A stretch of 64,000 bases of DNA from Yeosuana sp043876835 (GTDB taxonomy: Bacteria > Bacteroidota > Bacteroidia > Flavobacteriales > Flavobacteriaceae): assembly GCF_043876835.1 (NCBI RefSeq), contig NZ_JBAWJZ010000011.1, positions 1 to 64,000 of the forward strand, written 5' to 3'. The notes below the pieces were generated by a model. That model saw only the letters and a list, made by a program, of their open reading frames with translations, was not told the origin of the DNA and did not search any database. Both the position numbers and the translations under genes were made by a program. Positions 6,869-14,746 of the stretch are shown piece by piece; position 1 is the first letter of the stretch; the number at the start of each line of letters is the position of its first letter.

Positions 6869-8192
6869 TTTTCTTTTTATTTCTAATATCATTTGAATAA
6901 TCACCAGGTATGTAGGCATCGATGTCCCTTAGATAGCTTTCCAATGCAATCATTGTGGCATGTCCGGTTATTTCCATCAGTTCACTTTTGGCCTCAAAAG
7001 GTGAGGACCCTTTCAAGAGTGATCTATAGAGTTTGGTGATGAAGGTATGCCTGAAACTGTACAGACTGTAATTTTTATCCAGCCCAAAATGGTCCTTGAC
7101 CACTATCTTGAACCGATGGGTAAAGTGGTTTCTCTTGCTATCTGAACTGGCATCCCATGTTCCGCCTATTTTGTTTTTGGAGAATAAGGGCAACTTGCTG
7201 TCCATTTGGGAGAGGTCTGGAAGCTCATCCAGTAAAATGCTCGGTATCCTTTTGGTCTTTAACGTTTTGTTCTTGGCCTTGAAAACGACCGTCTGCTCGT
7301 TTATGTTGATATCACCTATGTTGAGCCTGCAGACTTCTTTTGGGCGTAAAAAGTTATAGGAAATGAACTTGATGAAAAGTAACAATATGGGATCCTTTTC
7401 TTCCAGATAGCTGAATATCTCTTCTTGTTGGATGTCGGTATATTTTTTGTGCATCTGTGGGATGGCCCTCAGTACCGGGATCTTCTTCATATGGTTATGC
7501 TCGATGACCTCATTGTCTTCCAGCACTTGTAGGATACTGCTAAGATCTGCCCTAAAATTGTTTCTGTAACGGGGCGATGAACTGGTAAGGACACTGTTGA
7601 GAAAATCCATGAGCACTTTTTTGCTTACCGCTTGTATGGTCTTTATTTTAGGGTGTTCGGATGCCAACCATTTTAAAAGGCTGTTTACCTTATATTGGTA
7701 GTCCTGCAACGTGCGATGGCTGACCAGTTTTTTCTTTAGCTTTAGGCCATAATCAAAAGCTTCCTTTAGTGCCATGCCAGGTGCTTCTTCTGGTTCTGGC
7801 ACCGTTTTGGGTTCTTCTGCCTTTATGGTCTTGGTTACTGGAACTTTTTCATTTTCCTTTTGGTTCAGTCGAAGGTAGAGTGCGGTATTGTCCTCAAATG
7901 GGTTGTAGCCTTGCCTTAAAAGTTTTAGCAATATCCTTCTATAGATCACCAAAACTGAAAGCCTTTCCTCTTTTGTTTTAAATCTATTGGCTTTGCCATA
8001 AAATGGCGTGACCCGCTTCATCCTACCTTTTTGGGGATCGAAAAAGGAAAAATAGACGTACCAGCGTTGTTTTAAATCGCCACCTGCGTTATAGATCTTT
8101 GGTTCGGAATAGTTTCTTTTTATTGACAAATCGTATGCAGTTTTGTATGCACTTTCGTATTCAAATGTAATAAATTTCTTTAAATTGGACAT
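6861..8192 (-). CDS. Tyrosine-type integrase of the tRNA-Met island
   Basis: Integrase of 443 residues that would catalyse integration and excision of the island at the tRNA-Met gene. Residues 1-100 look like an arm-binding domain, 140-240 the SAM-like core-binding domain and 250-443 the catalytic domain. Visible catalytic residues are Arg283 (NFLRPKEVCRLN), Arg381 and His382 (LYSFRHTF), Gly-His at 410-411 (EITGHATM) and the nucleophile Tyr420. The first His of the usual HxxR box is replaced by Tyr378, a variation seen in this large family. The gene reads away from the tRNA and its ATG directly follows the U tract of a terminator hairpin, so expression may depend on read-through from the tRNA promoter. 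Confidence 0.93.
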   Translation of the reverse strand: MSNLKKFITFEYESAYKTAYDLSIKRNYSEPKIYNAGGDLKQRWYVYFSFFDPQKGRMKRVTPFYGKANRFKTKEERLSVLVIYRRILLKLLRQGYNPFEDNTALYLRLNQKENEKVPVTKTIKAEEPKTVPEPEEAPGMALKEAFDYGLKLKKKLVSHRTLQDYQYKVNSLLKWLASEHPKIKTIQAVSKKVLMDFLNSVLTSSSPRYRNNFRADLSSILQVLEDNEVIEHNHMKKIPVLRAIPQMHKKYTDIQQEEIFSYLEEKDPILLLFIKFISYNFLRPKEVCRLNIGDININEQTVVFKAKNKTLKTKRIPSILLDELPDLSQMDSKLPLFSKNKIGGTWDASSDSKRNHFTHRFKIVVKDHFGLDKNYSLYSFRHTFITKLYRSLLKGSSPFEAKSELMEITGHATMIALESYLRDIDAYIPGDYSNDIRNKKKNG

Positions 8193-8221
8193 AAAAAAAC
8201 GGTTTAGTGAAGGCTAAACCG
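8193..8221 (-). terminator. Intrinsic terminator between tRNA-Met and integrase
   Basis: CGGTTTAG (8200-8207) pairs perfectly with CTAAACCG (8214-8221) across a 6-base loop. On the minus strand the hairpin is followed by seven T residues (8199-8193) that run straight into the integrase ATG at 8192. It would stop transcripts coming from the tRNA gene and so limit integrase expression. Confidence 0.8.
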
Positions 8222-8246
8222 CTGTCTTTATGTGTCTTATGTTTTG

Positions 8247-8320
8247 TAGCGAGAGCGGGGCACGATCCCGCGACCTCCGGGTTATGAATCCGACGCTCTA
8301 ACCAGCTGAGCTACCTCGCC
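8247..8320 (-). tRNA. tRNA-Met (anticodon CAU)
   Basis: On the minus strand the gene reads GGCGAGGTAGCTCAGCTGG..., with D arm GCTC/GAGC, anticodon loop TTCATAA (anticodon CAT), T arm GCGGG/CCCGC and a 3' end ending CTCGCTA. The acceptor stem contains G-U pairs at its outer and inner ends, and the 1-72 pair is not the C-A mismatch of the initiator, so this is an elongator Met (a lysidine-modified Ile tRNA cannot be fully excluded). CCA is not encoded. It is the attachment locus of the island. Confidence 0.93.
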
Positions 8321-8334
8321 ATAATTTAAGGCTG

Positions 8335-8364
8335 CAAATATAAAAACAATATTATTGCCTACAA
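8335..8364 (-). promoter_or_regulatory. Bacteroidota promoter of tRNA-Met
   Basis: Read on the minus strand, TTG (8364-8362) is followed after exactly 19 bases by TATATTTG (8342-8335), matching the Bacteroidota sigma-A consensus TTG-N19-TAnnTTTG. The tRNA begins 14 bases downstream of the -7 box. Confidence 0.75.
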
Positions 8365-8453
8365 AACTAAAGTTGTGTAAAATATTATTAATTTTTGTTG
8401 TTAAACTTATCAATTTATGTATATATTGAGCATCATAAATTTTAATGATACTT

Positions 8454-8846
8454 ATGGACGAAAAAATTAAATTTGAAATAGAATTTCCAATACATTCATC
8501 ACCTCAACTATTATATCAATATATATCAACGCCATCTGGTTTGTCTGAATGGTTTTCAGATAATGTAAACTCTCGCGGTGAATTATTTACTTTTATTTGG
8601 GATGATAGCGAAGAGCAAGCTAAATTATTAAACAAAAAAAGTGGTGAACGAGTAAAATTCAGATGGTTAATTGACGAAGAAGAAGAACTCTCTACTTATT
8701 TTGAACTTAGAATTCAAGTAGATGAAATAACAAAAGATGTTTCATTAATGATAGTAGATTTTGCTTACGAAGATGAAATTGATGAAGCTAAAATGTTATG
8801 GGAAAATCAAATTTCTAGTTTAAAGCAAGTTTTAGGTTCAGCTTAG
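8454..8846 (+). CDS. START-like domain protein
   Basis: A 130-residue protein of the START/SRPBCC fold that is widely conserved in Flavobacteriaceae. Visible conserved stretches are FEIEFPIHSSPQLLYQYIST at the N-terminus, GLSEWFSDNVNSRG and a FTFIWDDSEE strand, then a C-terminal helix with MLWENQISSLKQVLGSA. Such folds bind hydrophobic ligands in a cavity, but no ligand is known for this one. The ATG at 8454 fits family members better than the in-frame ATG three codons upstream. A terminator follows directly. It is the first core gene after the island's tRNA. Confidence 0.85.
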   Translation: MDEKIKFEIEFPIHSSPQLLYQYISTPSGLSEWFSDNVNSRGELFTFIWDDSEEQAKLLNKKSGERVKFRWLIDEEEELSTYFELRIQVDEITKDVSLMIVDFAYEDEIDEAKMLWENQISSLKQVLGSA

Positions 8847-8876
8847 ATGATATAATTATACTTTAATTTATATTTG

Positions 8877-8914
8877 TCCTTATCCTAATTTCGGTTGGGC
8901 TAAGGATTTTTTTT
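8877..8914 (+). terminator. Intrinsic terminator after the START-like gene
   Basis: TCCTTA (8877-8882) pairs with TAAGGA (8901-8906), and inside it CCTAA pairs with TTGGG; eight T residues follow (8907-8914). The T tract ends immediately before the ATG of the next gene. A TATATTTG box at 8869-8876 could be a promoter element for that next gene, giving it a very short leader. Confidence 0.7.
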
Positions 8915-9757
8915 ATGGTTAATTTTAATGGAAACATAACAGACAACAATAATTTTTTATCTGTAAACAATAGAGGTTTTAATTATGGTGATGCCCTTTT
9001 TGAAACAATAAAAACATCTTACGGAAAAATACTTTTTTGGGAAGATCATTATTTCAGGCTCATGGCATCTATGCGTATTTTGCGTATGGAAATACCTATG
9101 AATTTCACTATGCAGTTTTTAGAACATCAAATACAGGAAACACTTAAATCTAACCAGTTAGAGAACAATTCAGCTAGAGTGAAATTATTGATTTTCAGAA
9201 ATGAAGGCGGATTGTATTTACCAGAAGTAAATGAGGTAAGTTTTTTAATTAAAACCTCCAAATTAGAAGATGATTTTTATTTTTTAAATAATACTCACTA
9301 TGAAGTTGATTTGTTTAAAGACTTTTATGTTTCCCCATGCTTATTGTCAACTTTAAAAACCAATAATAAAGCGATTAATGTTGTTGGAAGTATTTTTGCT
9401 AAAGAAAATAACCTGCAGAATTGTTTATTATTAAACACAGAGAAGCAAGTAATTGAAGCATTAAATGGAAATATGTTTTTGGTTAAGGATAATACCATTA
9501 AAACCCCGCCTTTAACAGATGGTTGTTTAAAAGGTGTTATGAGAAAACAAATTATAAATATTTTAAAAGAATTACCAGATTACGATTTAATCGAAGAATC
9601 AATTTCTCCATTTGAACTTCAAAAAGCTGATGAGTTATGGGTGACAAATGTGATTATTGGAATTCTGCCAGTAACAAATTATAGGAAAAAGACTTATGAT
9701 AATAAAGTTGCTAAATTATTATTGCAAAAGTTGAATGTGAAATTGAGATTGAATTAA
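8915..9757 (+). CDS. Class IV PLP-dependent aminotransferase
   Basis: A 280-residue fold-type IV aminotransferase or lyase (the family of IlvE, D-amino acid transaminase and aminodeoxychorismate lyase PabC). The N-terminal NRGFNYGDALFETIK is the family signature. The central LLSTLKTNNKAINVVG carries a Lys that is likely to bind the cofactor, and the C-terminal part reads TPPLTDGCLKGVMRKQI and ELWVTNVIIGILPV. These features point to the PabC/branched-chain side of the family, but the substrate cannot be chosen from sequence. PabC would make p-aminobenzoate for folate. It converges on yqgE with a 4-base overlap of ends. Confidence 0.87.
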   Translation: MVNFNGNITDNNNFLSVNNRGFNYGDALFETIKTSYGKILFWEDHYFRLMASMRILRMEIPMNFTMQFLEHQIQETLKSNQLENNSARVKLLIFRNEGGLYLPEVNEVSFLIKTSKLEDDFYFLNNTHYEVDLFKDFYVSPCLLSTLKTNNKAINVVGSIFAKENNLQNCLLLNTEKQVIEALNGNMFLVKDNTIKTPPLTDGCLKGVMRKQIINILKELPDYDLIEESISPFELQKADELWVTNVIIGILPVTNYRKKTYDNKVAKLLLQKLNVKLRLN

Positions 9758-10314
9758 TTATAATTAGGGTTTTCAGGAGCGTTAGACCAAATGCTATATT
9801 CTCCACCAAATTCTAACATTTTTTCTTTCCAAAAAGTCTCATAGTCTTTTTCTATAATGTTTTTCTTGTAAACATTTTCGGTGACAACCCAAGAATTTGA
9901 TTTAAGCTCTGTTTCTAACTGATTTGATTTCCAACCTGAATACCCAAGAAAAAAACGAATATCATGTTCGTTTATTTCGTTATTAGCTATTAATTCAGCT
10001 ACTTTATTAAAATCTCCACCCCAATAAATACCAAAGGAAATTTCAATACTATCAGGTATTAATTGTGGAATTTTATGAATGAAATATAAATTATCTTGCT
10101 CAACAGGGCCACCATTGTAAACCTTAAAATTTGCTTCAACCTCAGGAACCAAATCATTAATAGTATATTCTAATGGCTTATTTAGAATAAAACCAATAGA
10201 ACCATCTTCATTATGATCTGCTAGTAAAACAATTGACCGATTAAAAGAAACATCACCAATAATAGAAGGCTCTGCAATCAGTAAATCACCTTTTTTTGGC
10301 TTTGTTATAATCAT
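9754..10314 (-). CDS. YqgE/AlgH family protein
   Basis: A 186-residue member of the YqgE/AlgH (UPF0301) family, whose molecular role is still unclear. The family signatures are present: GDLLIAEPSIIGDVSFNRSIV at the N-terminus (shown here in part), GSIGFILNKPL, VYNGGPVEQDNLYFIH and FFLGYSGWKSNQLETEL. Cytosolic, without signal peptide. It lies upstream of nothing on its strand and its 3' end converges on the class IV aminotransferase gene. Length is normal for the family. Confidence 0.93.
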   Translation of the reverse strand: MIITKPKKGDLLIAEPSIIGDVSFNRSIVLLADHNEDGSIGFILNKPLEYTINDLVPEVEANFKVYNGGPVEQDNLYFIHKIPQLIPDSIEISFGIYWGGDFNKVAELIANNEINEHDIRFFLGYSGWKSNQLETELKSNSWVVTENVYKKNIIEKDYETFWKEKMLEFGGEYSIWSNAPENPNYN

Positions 10315-10381
10315 ATAAAAACAATTAGTTTTTTAAAGCTAATATTTATTTATTAAAAAAACAATAGTTTCACGCTTTTTT

Positions 10382-10416
10382 AAAAGAAAAATGCCTTCTT
10401 GTTGGAAGGCATTTTT
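10382..10416 (-). terminator. Intrinsic terminator of the HU gene
   Basis: ATGCCTTC (10391-10398) and GAAGGCAT (10405-10412) form a perfect stem, extended by AAAA/TTTT, with a 6-base loop. On the minus strand a T-rich tract follows. It lies 21 bases beyond the stop codon of the HU gene. Confidence 0.8.
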
Positions 10417-10436
10417 AAATATGAAATAAAGTAAAT

Positions 10437-10709
10437 TTAGTTTATTGCTCTAGATAAATCTGCACCAGCTTTAAACTTAACTACTTTTTTAGCTTTAATT
10501 TTGATAGTAGCTCCAGTTTGAGGGTTTCTTCCTTCTCTTGCAGCTCTTTTAGAAACTGACCAAGAACCAAAACCTACTAGAGAAACTCTGTTACCTTTTT
10601 GTAAAGCACCTTCGATATCGATTAATAACGATTCCAACGCTTTTTTTGCAGCGGCTTTAGTGATTCCAGCATTTTCTGCCATTCCGTCAATTAAATCTGT
10701 TTTGTTCAT
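10437..10709 (-). CDS. hup: HU-family DNA-binding protein
   Basis: A 90-residue nucleoid protein that bends DNA as a dimer. It has the typical helices (MNKTDLIDGMAENAGITKAAAKKALESL, given here only as the region 1-28), the beta-saddle GFGSWSVSKRAAREGRNPQTGATIKI with the conserved GRNP motif and Pro that inserts into the minor groove, and the C-terminal FKAGADLSRAIN. Full length. A consensus Bacteroidota promoter lies upstream and a strong terminator downstream, so it is a single-gene unit. Confidence 0.96.
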   Translation of the reverse strand: MNKTDLIDGMAENAGITKAAAKKALESLLIDIEGALQKGNRVSLVGFGSWSVSKRAAREGRNPQTGATIKIKAKKVVKFKAGADLSRAIN

Positions 10710-10766
10710 AATATAAAATTTAATTATTAATAATTTGTTTGTTAAACATTTCTGTTAAATCCTATA

Positions 10767-10796
10767 CAAATTTATACGGATTATGAAATCATGCAA
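10767..10796 (-). promoter_or_regulatory. Bacteroidota promoter of the HU gene
   Basis: On the minus strand, TTG (10796-10794) and TAAATTTG (10774-10767) are separated by exactly 19 bases and match TTG-N19-TAnnTTTG. The start codon is 57 bases downstream, leaving an untranslated leader of about 50 bases. Confidence 0.75.
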
Positions 10797-10900
10797 GTAA
10801 TAGCAAGGGAAATGCAGGTTTCTGTTGATAACTTCTGACATTTGTTAATAAAGCATATGTAATTTATCGATAATTTAAAAATATCAATAAAATTAAGGGT

Positions 10901-11848
10901 TTACAGCATTTTTGAACTGCTTTCAAATTGATATCCATTTAAGAGTGATTTAATATCCATATTACGCTTTCCAGGTAGCAGCATTTCTTTAATTATTATG
11001 AAACCATTTTTTGCGGCAACTTTTACTTCTTGCTTTGAAGAAATAACGGTTCCAATATCAAAATTATGTTGAAAAACTTCTTTATCGGCTTTTAAAATTT
11101 TAACCGATAATTCTTCATTTTTATTAATTAACGTGCACCATGCACTAGGATATGGGCTTAAACCTCGAATTTTATTATAAATCGTATCTAGTGAATCTTC
11201 CCAGTTAATTTTACAATTGTCCTTATTTAGTTTATAGGCTGTTTTTATATTTTCCGGATCTATCTGTGGAGTGGTTTTTACCGAACCATTTTTAATTAAT
11301 GAAACTGTTTGAAGCACTAATTTGCTTCCAAGATTCATAAGCTTGTCATGTAAGCTACCAGCATTTTCTTCTGAGTCAATTAAAACCTCTTCTTGTAGAA
11401 TCATTTCTCCGGTATCTATTTTGTCATCAATAAAAAAGGTTGAAACACCTGTTTTTGTTTCTCCATTAATAATTGCCCAGTTTATGGGTGCAGCACCACG
11501 ATAATTTGGTAATAGAGACGCATGTAAATTAAATGTACCCAATTCTGGCATTTGCCAAACAGCTTTTGGTAACATTCTAAATGCAACAACAATTTGAAGA
11601 TTTGCATTAAGGTTTTTCAAGGTTTTTAAAAAATCTTCATCTTTTAAATTAGTTGGTTGAAGTATATTTAAGTTTTTGGAAGATGCGTATTGTTTTACAG
11701 CACTTTCATGCAGTTTACGTCCACGTCCTGCGGGCTTGTCGGGAGCAGTAATAACACCAACAATGTTGTAATTATTTTCAACTAGTGCTTTTAGAATGGT
11801 TACAGCAAAATCTGGTGTTCCCATGAAAACAATTCTTAAATCTTTCAT
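10901..11848 (-). CDS. fmt: Methionyl-tRNA formyltransferase
   Basis: A 315-residue enzyme that formylates initiator Met-tRNA using 10-formyltetrahydrofolate. The N-terminal RIVFMGTPDFAVTIL, the FNLHASLLPNYRGAAPINWA segment with the catalytic Asn-His, and the downstream DDKIDTGEM with the catalytic Asp are all present; the C-terminal tRNA-binding domain follows. Normal length. Its start overlaps the recQ stop by 4 bases (ATGA), so recQ, fmt and the upstream ATPase gene form one transcription unit. Confidence 0.96.
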   Translation of the reverse strand: MKDLRIVFMGTPDFAVTILKALVENNYNIVGVITAPDKPAGRGRKLHESAVKQYASSKNLNILQPTNLKDEDFLKTLKNLNANLQIVVAFRMLPKAVWQMPELGTFNLHASLLPNYRGAAPINWAIINGETKTGVSTFFIDDKIDTGEMILQEEVLIDSEENAGSLHDKLMNLGSKLVLQTVSLIKNGSVKTTPQIDPENIKTAYKLNKDNCKINWEDSLDTIYNKIRGLSPYPSAWCTLINKNEELSVKILKADKEVFQHNFDIGTVISSKQEVKVAAKNGFIIIKEMLLPGKRNMDIKSLLNGYQFESSSKML

Positions 11849-13749
11849 TTGTGGAAAAGTTTATATGTGTTTGTTTTTGTAACTGAAATAATTTGATGTT
11901 CTAATAACAATTGCAATACTTTTTTAATGTCATCTTCAGAACAATCTAATTTTGAAATGATGTTTCTTGATGAAAGGTCGCCATATTCTAATAATTCAAT
12001 AACACGATTTCTTAAAGTTTTTAAATCTTGAGGGTTTTTGGCTTTTTTTGTGTTAGTACAAACAGAACAAATACCACAAGGCTTTACATTTTTTTCTCCA
12101 AAATAGGTGAGAAGTTGTATGCTTTTGCAAATACTATCATTTTTAATATAATCAATCACCGCATTTACTTGAAACTGTTTTAAATTGTTTTGTTGTTCAA
12201 TAACAGAAGCTATTCTGTTAATGGTTTTATCGTCTTCACGAGGTTGAATAAAAGTAACTTGAGCATCTGTTTTTGATAAATTCAAAGAAATGATGTCGTC
12301 TTTTTCAAGTTGCTTTAATGTTGAAATAATTACAGGTTCAGTAGTTGACGCTTTTTCTGCAATGCGAAGTGTGTTTATTTTAGTGTCGTGTTCAAAAATG
12401 CCTCCATACATTCGAAGTAATGTTTTTACAATGAGCTCAACATTTTTATGGGTTTCCAAATAATGAAACACCACTTGGTTTGAAGCTATAATTTGAACAG
12501 AAACCTGATTGTGAAATTGTCTGGATAAACTTATTACGCTTGTTCTGTCTAATAAAAGCAAGGCATTATAACATAAAATACTACTAAAATTATATACTTT
12601 ACAAAAGCTGTTAAAATCAAAATCATAAGTAGTAAATTCACCTTCGCCATAAGAGATTTGAAAATAGTTGCAAAGTTTTCTATAAACCTGCTTAATGAAA
12701 TCTACACCAGGTAAAACTCCCAAAAACTGATTTTTAACTAACAGTTCATCACTATTATTTTTTAAAATAACTGCAAATGCTTTGTCTCCATTTCTACCAG
12801 CACGACCAGCTTCTTGGAAATAACTTTCCATGCTTTCTGGCAAGTTAAAATGAATGACGGTTTTAACATCTGGTTTATCTATACCCATACCAAAAGCATT
12901 TGTTGCTACCATAACTTGCTTTTGGTTGTCTAACCACAGTTGCATGTAAGAGTCTTTTTCAGCATTTGTAAGACCTCCATGATAATAGGTTGATGTAATT
13001 CCTTTCTTTTCTAAAAATGAGCTAATTTCGAGTGTTAATTTTCTGCTTCTAACATAAATTATTGATGAAGCTGTGTATTTTTTTAAGATGCTTTCAATAC
13101 GATAAAACTTATCGTCTTCATGCAATACCAAGTACGCTAAATTGGGTCGTGAAAATGATTGTTTAAAAACTTTAGGCTTAATAAAATCTAACTCACTAAT
13201 AATATCTTCAACCACTTTTGGTGTTGCAGATGCTGTAAGTGCAACTACATTAACGCTAGGTTGTAATTGTCTTAACAGTGTAATATTTTTATAAGCTGGC
13301 CTAAAATCGTTTCCCCATTGCGATATACAATGCGCTTCATCAACAGCAATTAAATTAACATTCATTTGCTTAATGCGTTCTTGAACCAATTCTTGCTGTA
13401 AGCGTTCTGGAGATAGATATAAAAATTTGTAATTGCCATAAATGCAATTATCTAACATAGTATCTAACTGCTGAAGAGAAATGCCACTGGTAAGAGCCAT
13501 CGCCTTAATGCCTTGGTCTTGAAGTTTCTGCACTTGGTCTTTTATAAGTGCAATCAAGGGTGAAATAACAATACAAATACCTTCTTTTGCTAATGCTGGA
13601 ATTTGAAAACATAATGATTTTCCACCACCAGTAGGCAATAATACAAAGGCGTCTTCACCTTCCATAACAGCGTTTATTATGTCTTCTTGAAGAGGTTTAA
13701 ACTCGGTAAAGTTCCAATAACGTTCTAATATGTTTATTGGATGTTGCAT
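11845..13749 (-). CDS. recQ: ATP-dependent DNA helicase RecQ
   Basis: A 634-residue 3'-5' DNA helicase of the RecQ family acting in recombination and fork repair. Helicase motifs are clear: LLPTGGGKSLCFQIPA (Walker A), VDEAHCISQWG (Walker B), ALTASATP (motif III) and QEAGRAGRNG (motif VI). A zinc-binding cluster (CKSIQ...CGICSVC) lies near residue 550. The C-terminal tail (VIELLEYGDLSSRNIISKL) is short and does not look like an HRDC domain. This matches the shorter RecQ paralogues common in Bacteroidota. The start overlaps the ATPase stop by one base. Confidence 0.95.
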   Translation of the reverse strand: MQHPINILERYWNFTEFKPLQEDIINAVMEGEDAFVLLPTGGGKSLCFQIPALAKEGICIVISPLIALIKDQVQKLQDQGIKAMALTSGISLQQLDTMLDNCIYGNYKFLYLSPERLQQELVQERIKQMNVNLIAVDEAHCISQWGNDFRPAYKNITLLRQLQPSVNVVALTASATPKVVEDIISELDFIKPKVFKQSFSRPNLAYLVLHEDDKFYRIESILKKYTASSIIYVRSRKLTLEISSFLEKKGITSTYYHGGLTNAEKDSYMQLWLDNQKQVMVATNAFGMGIDKPDVKTVIHFNLPESMESYFQEAGRAGRNGDKAFAVILKNNSDELLVKNQFLGVLPGVDFIKQVYRKLCNYFQISYGEGEFTTYDFDFNSFCKVYNFSSILCYNALLLLDRTSVISLSRQFHNQVSVQIIASNQVVFHYLETHKNVELIVKTLLRMYGGIFEHDTKINTLRIAEKASTTEPVIISTLKQLEKDDIISLNLSKTDAQVTFIQPREDDKTINRIASVIEQQNNLKQFQVNAVIDYIKNDSICKSIQLLTYFGEKNVKPCGICSVCTNTKKAKNPQDLKTLRNRVIELLEYGDLSSRNIISKLDCSEDDIKKVLQLLLEHQIISVTKTNTYKLFHK

Positions 13750-14291
13750 TATAGCAGGTTTAAAACCTTTAAAATATGGTTGGTGCGGTTTTCAACAGTA
13801 TCAAATGGAACATCAAGTAAATTGTAATTGTAGCTTTGGTATGTATAAAGTAAGTGTTCATGAATTTGTTGTGCCTGATCAAAATTTTCATAACGTTCAT
13901 TATCGCTGATATAAATATCTTCCCAAGGTTTTAAAATAAAAACATAATCATAAACATGATTTTTACAGCTATCTATAAATGTTTCAGGATATACATCACC
14001 TATATAATCCATATAAGCTAATATATCTGGAACTCCTCTGTCAAGAAATACGGGGTTTGATATATGGTTACTAGCTTCTATATATTGATTTTGTCTACCT
14101 TTAAGCAATAATTCGCTAAACAATAACGGGTTTGTTAAAAACAATTGGTCAACTCCACTTTTTTTTGCTTCTAATGTTACTTGACGCGAAATTTCTTCAA
14201 AACAAGTAAAACCCCTTTTAATGAGTTCTTTAATTATAGTTGATTTTCCTGTTCCTGGTCCGCCAGTAATAACAATTTTTTTACTTTCCAA
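13749..14291 (-). CDS. AAA-type ATPase, NadR/Ttd14-like P-loop protein
   Basis: A 180-residue P-loop protein. GGPGTGKSTIIKELIKRG near the N-terminus is the Walker A motif; FLDRGVPDILAYMDYIGD contains the conserved DRG often seen in nucleoside- or NadR-type kinases of this family; FILKPWEDIYISDNERYE follows, like the lid region. The substrate is unknown. It is the first gene of a unit with recQ and fmt and starts 90 bp from the divergent DUF493 gene. Confidence 0.82.
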   Translation of the reverse strand: MESKKIVITGGPGTGKSTIIKELIKRGFTCFEEISRQVTLEAKKSGVDQLFLTNPLLFSELLLKGRQNQYIEASNHISNPVFLDRGVPDILAYMDYIGDVYPETFIDSCKNHVYDYVFILKPWEDIYISDNERYENFDQAQQIHEHLLYTYQSYNYNLLDVPFDTVENRTNHILKVLNLL

Positions 14292-14380
14292 TTTGATGCT
14301 AATTTGGTGTAAAATTCGGAATTTTAATGTTTAAAAAAAAATGCAATGGAAAACGTATCTTTGCGACTTATTAAATTATT

Positions 14381-14674
14381 ATGAGCACAAGTCCAAACCC
14401 TGAAGAATTTTACGAAAAATTAAAAGGCCAGTTATATCAAACTAATAGTTGGCCAGCTGAATATTTATATAAATTTATTATTAAATCTGATATTCATAAT
14501 ATTGCTAAAATTGAAGCTATTTTTAACAATATAGGAGCCGTTATTAATACAACAGAATCTAAAAACGGAAAGTACACAAGTTTATCAATTAATGTACTTA
14601 TGCGAAACCCAGACACTGTTATTGAAAAGTATAAGGAAGTTATAAATAAAGTTGAAGGTGTTATTAGCCTTTAA
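14381..14674 (+). CDS. DUF493 (YbeD-like) small protein
   Basis: A 97-residue protein of the DUF493/YbeD family, a small ferredoxin-like alpha-beta fold of the ACT type. The family pattern FYEKLKGQL, WPAEYLYKFIIKSD and KNGKYTSLSINVLMRNPDTVIEKYKEV is visible. A TATCTTTG box (14356-14363) 17 bases before the ATG is a plausible -7 element, but no clear TTG lies at the right distance. The molecular role of the family is not established. Length is typical. Confidence 0.9.
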   Translation: MSTSPNPEEFYEKLKGQLYQTNSWPAEYLYKFIIKSDIHNIAKIEAIFNNIGAVINTTESKNGKYTSLSINVLMRNPDTVIEKYKEVINKVEGVISL

Positions 14675-14710
14675 TTTTTTTTTGTACTTTTGGACATGCA
14701 TAACAACTAC

Positions 14711-14746
14711 ATGCAAAAACTTATAATTCTACACACTTTATTTTGA
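14711..14746 (+). other. Possible 11-codon leader ORF overlapping the DUF4290 start
   Basis: ATG at 14711 opens a frame coding MQKLIILHTLF that stops at TGA 14744-14746. The proposed TTG start of the DUF4290 gene is 14743-14745, so stop and start overlap. A TACTTTTG box at 14685-14692 could be the promoter. Coupled re-initiation is possible, but the ORF is very short and may be chance. Confidence 0.25.

Larger units (their letters stand above)
1..8246. mobile_element. Right part of a genomic island integrated at tRNA-Met
   Basis: The stretch left of the tRNA-Met gene carries two tyrosine recombinases, a reverse transcriptase, tiny ORFs, zinc-ribbon proteins and cassette-like repeats, whereas everything right of the tRNA is ordinary core genome. 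The integrase at 6861-8192 starts 54 bp from the 3' end of the tRNA, which is the usual place for an island integrase next to its attachment site. I see no second copy of the tRNA 3' end inside the window, so the left boundary must lie further left or be degraded. That the two recombinases belong to one element is not certain; they may mark nested elements. Confidence 0.65.
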
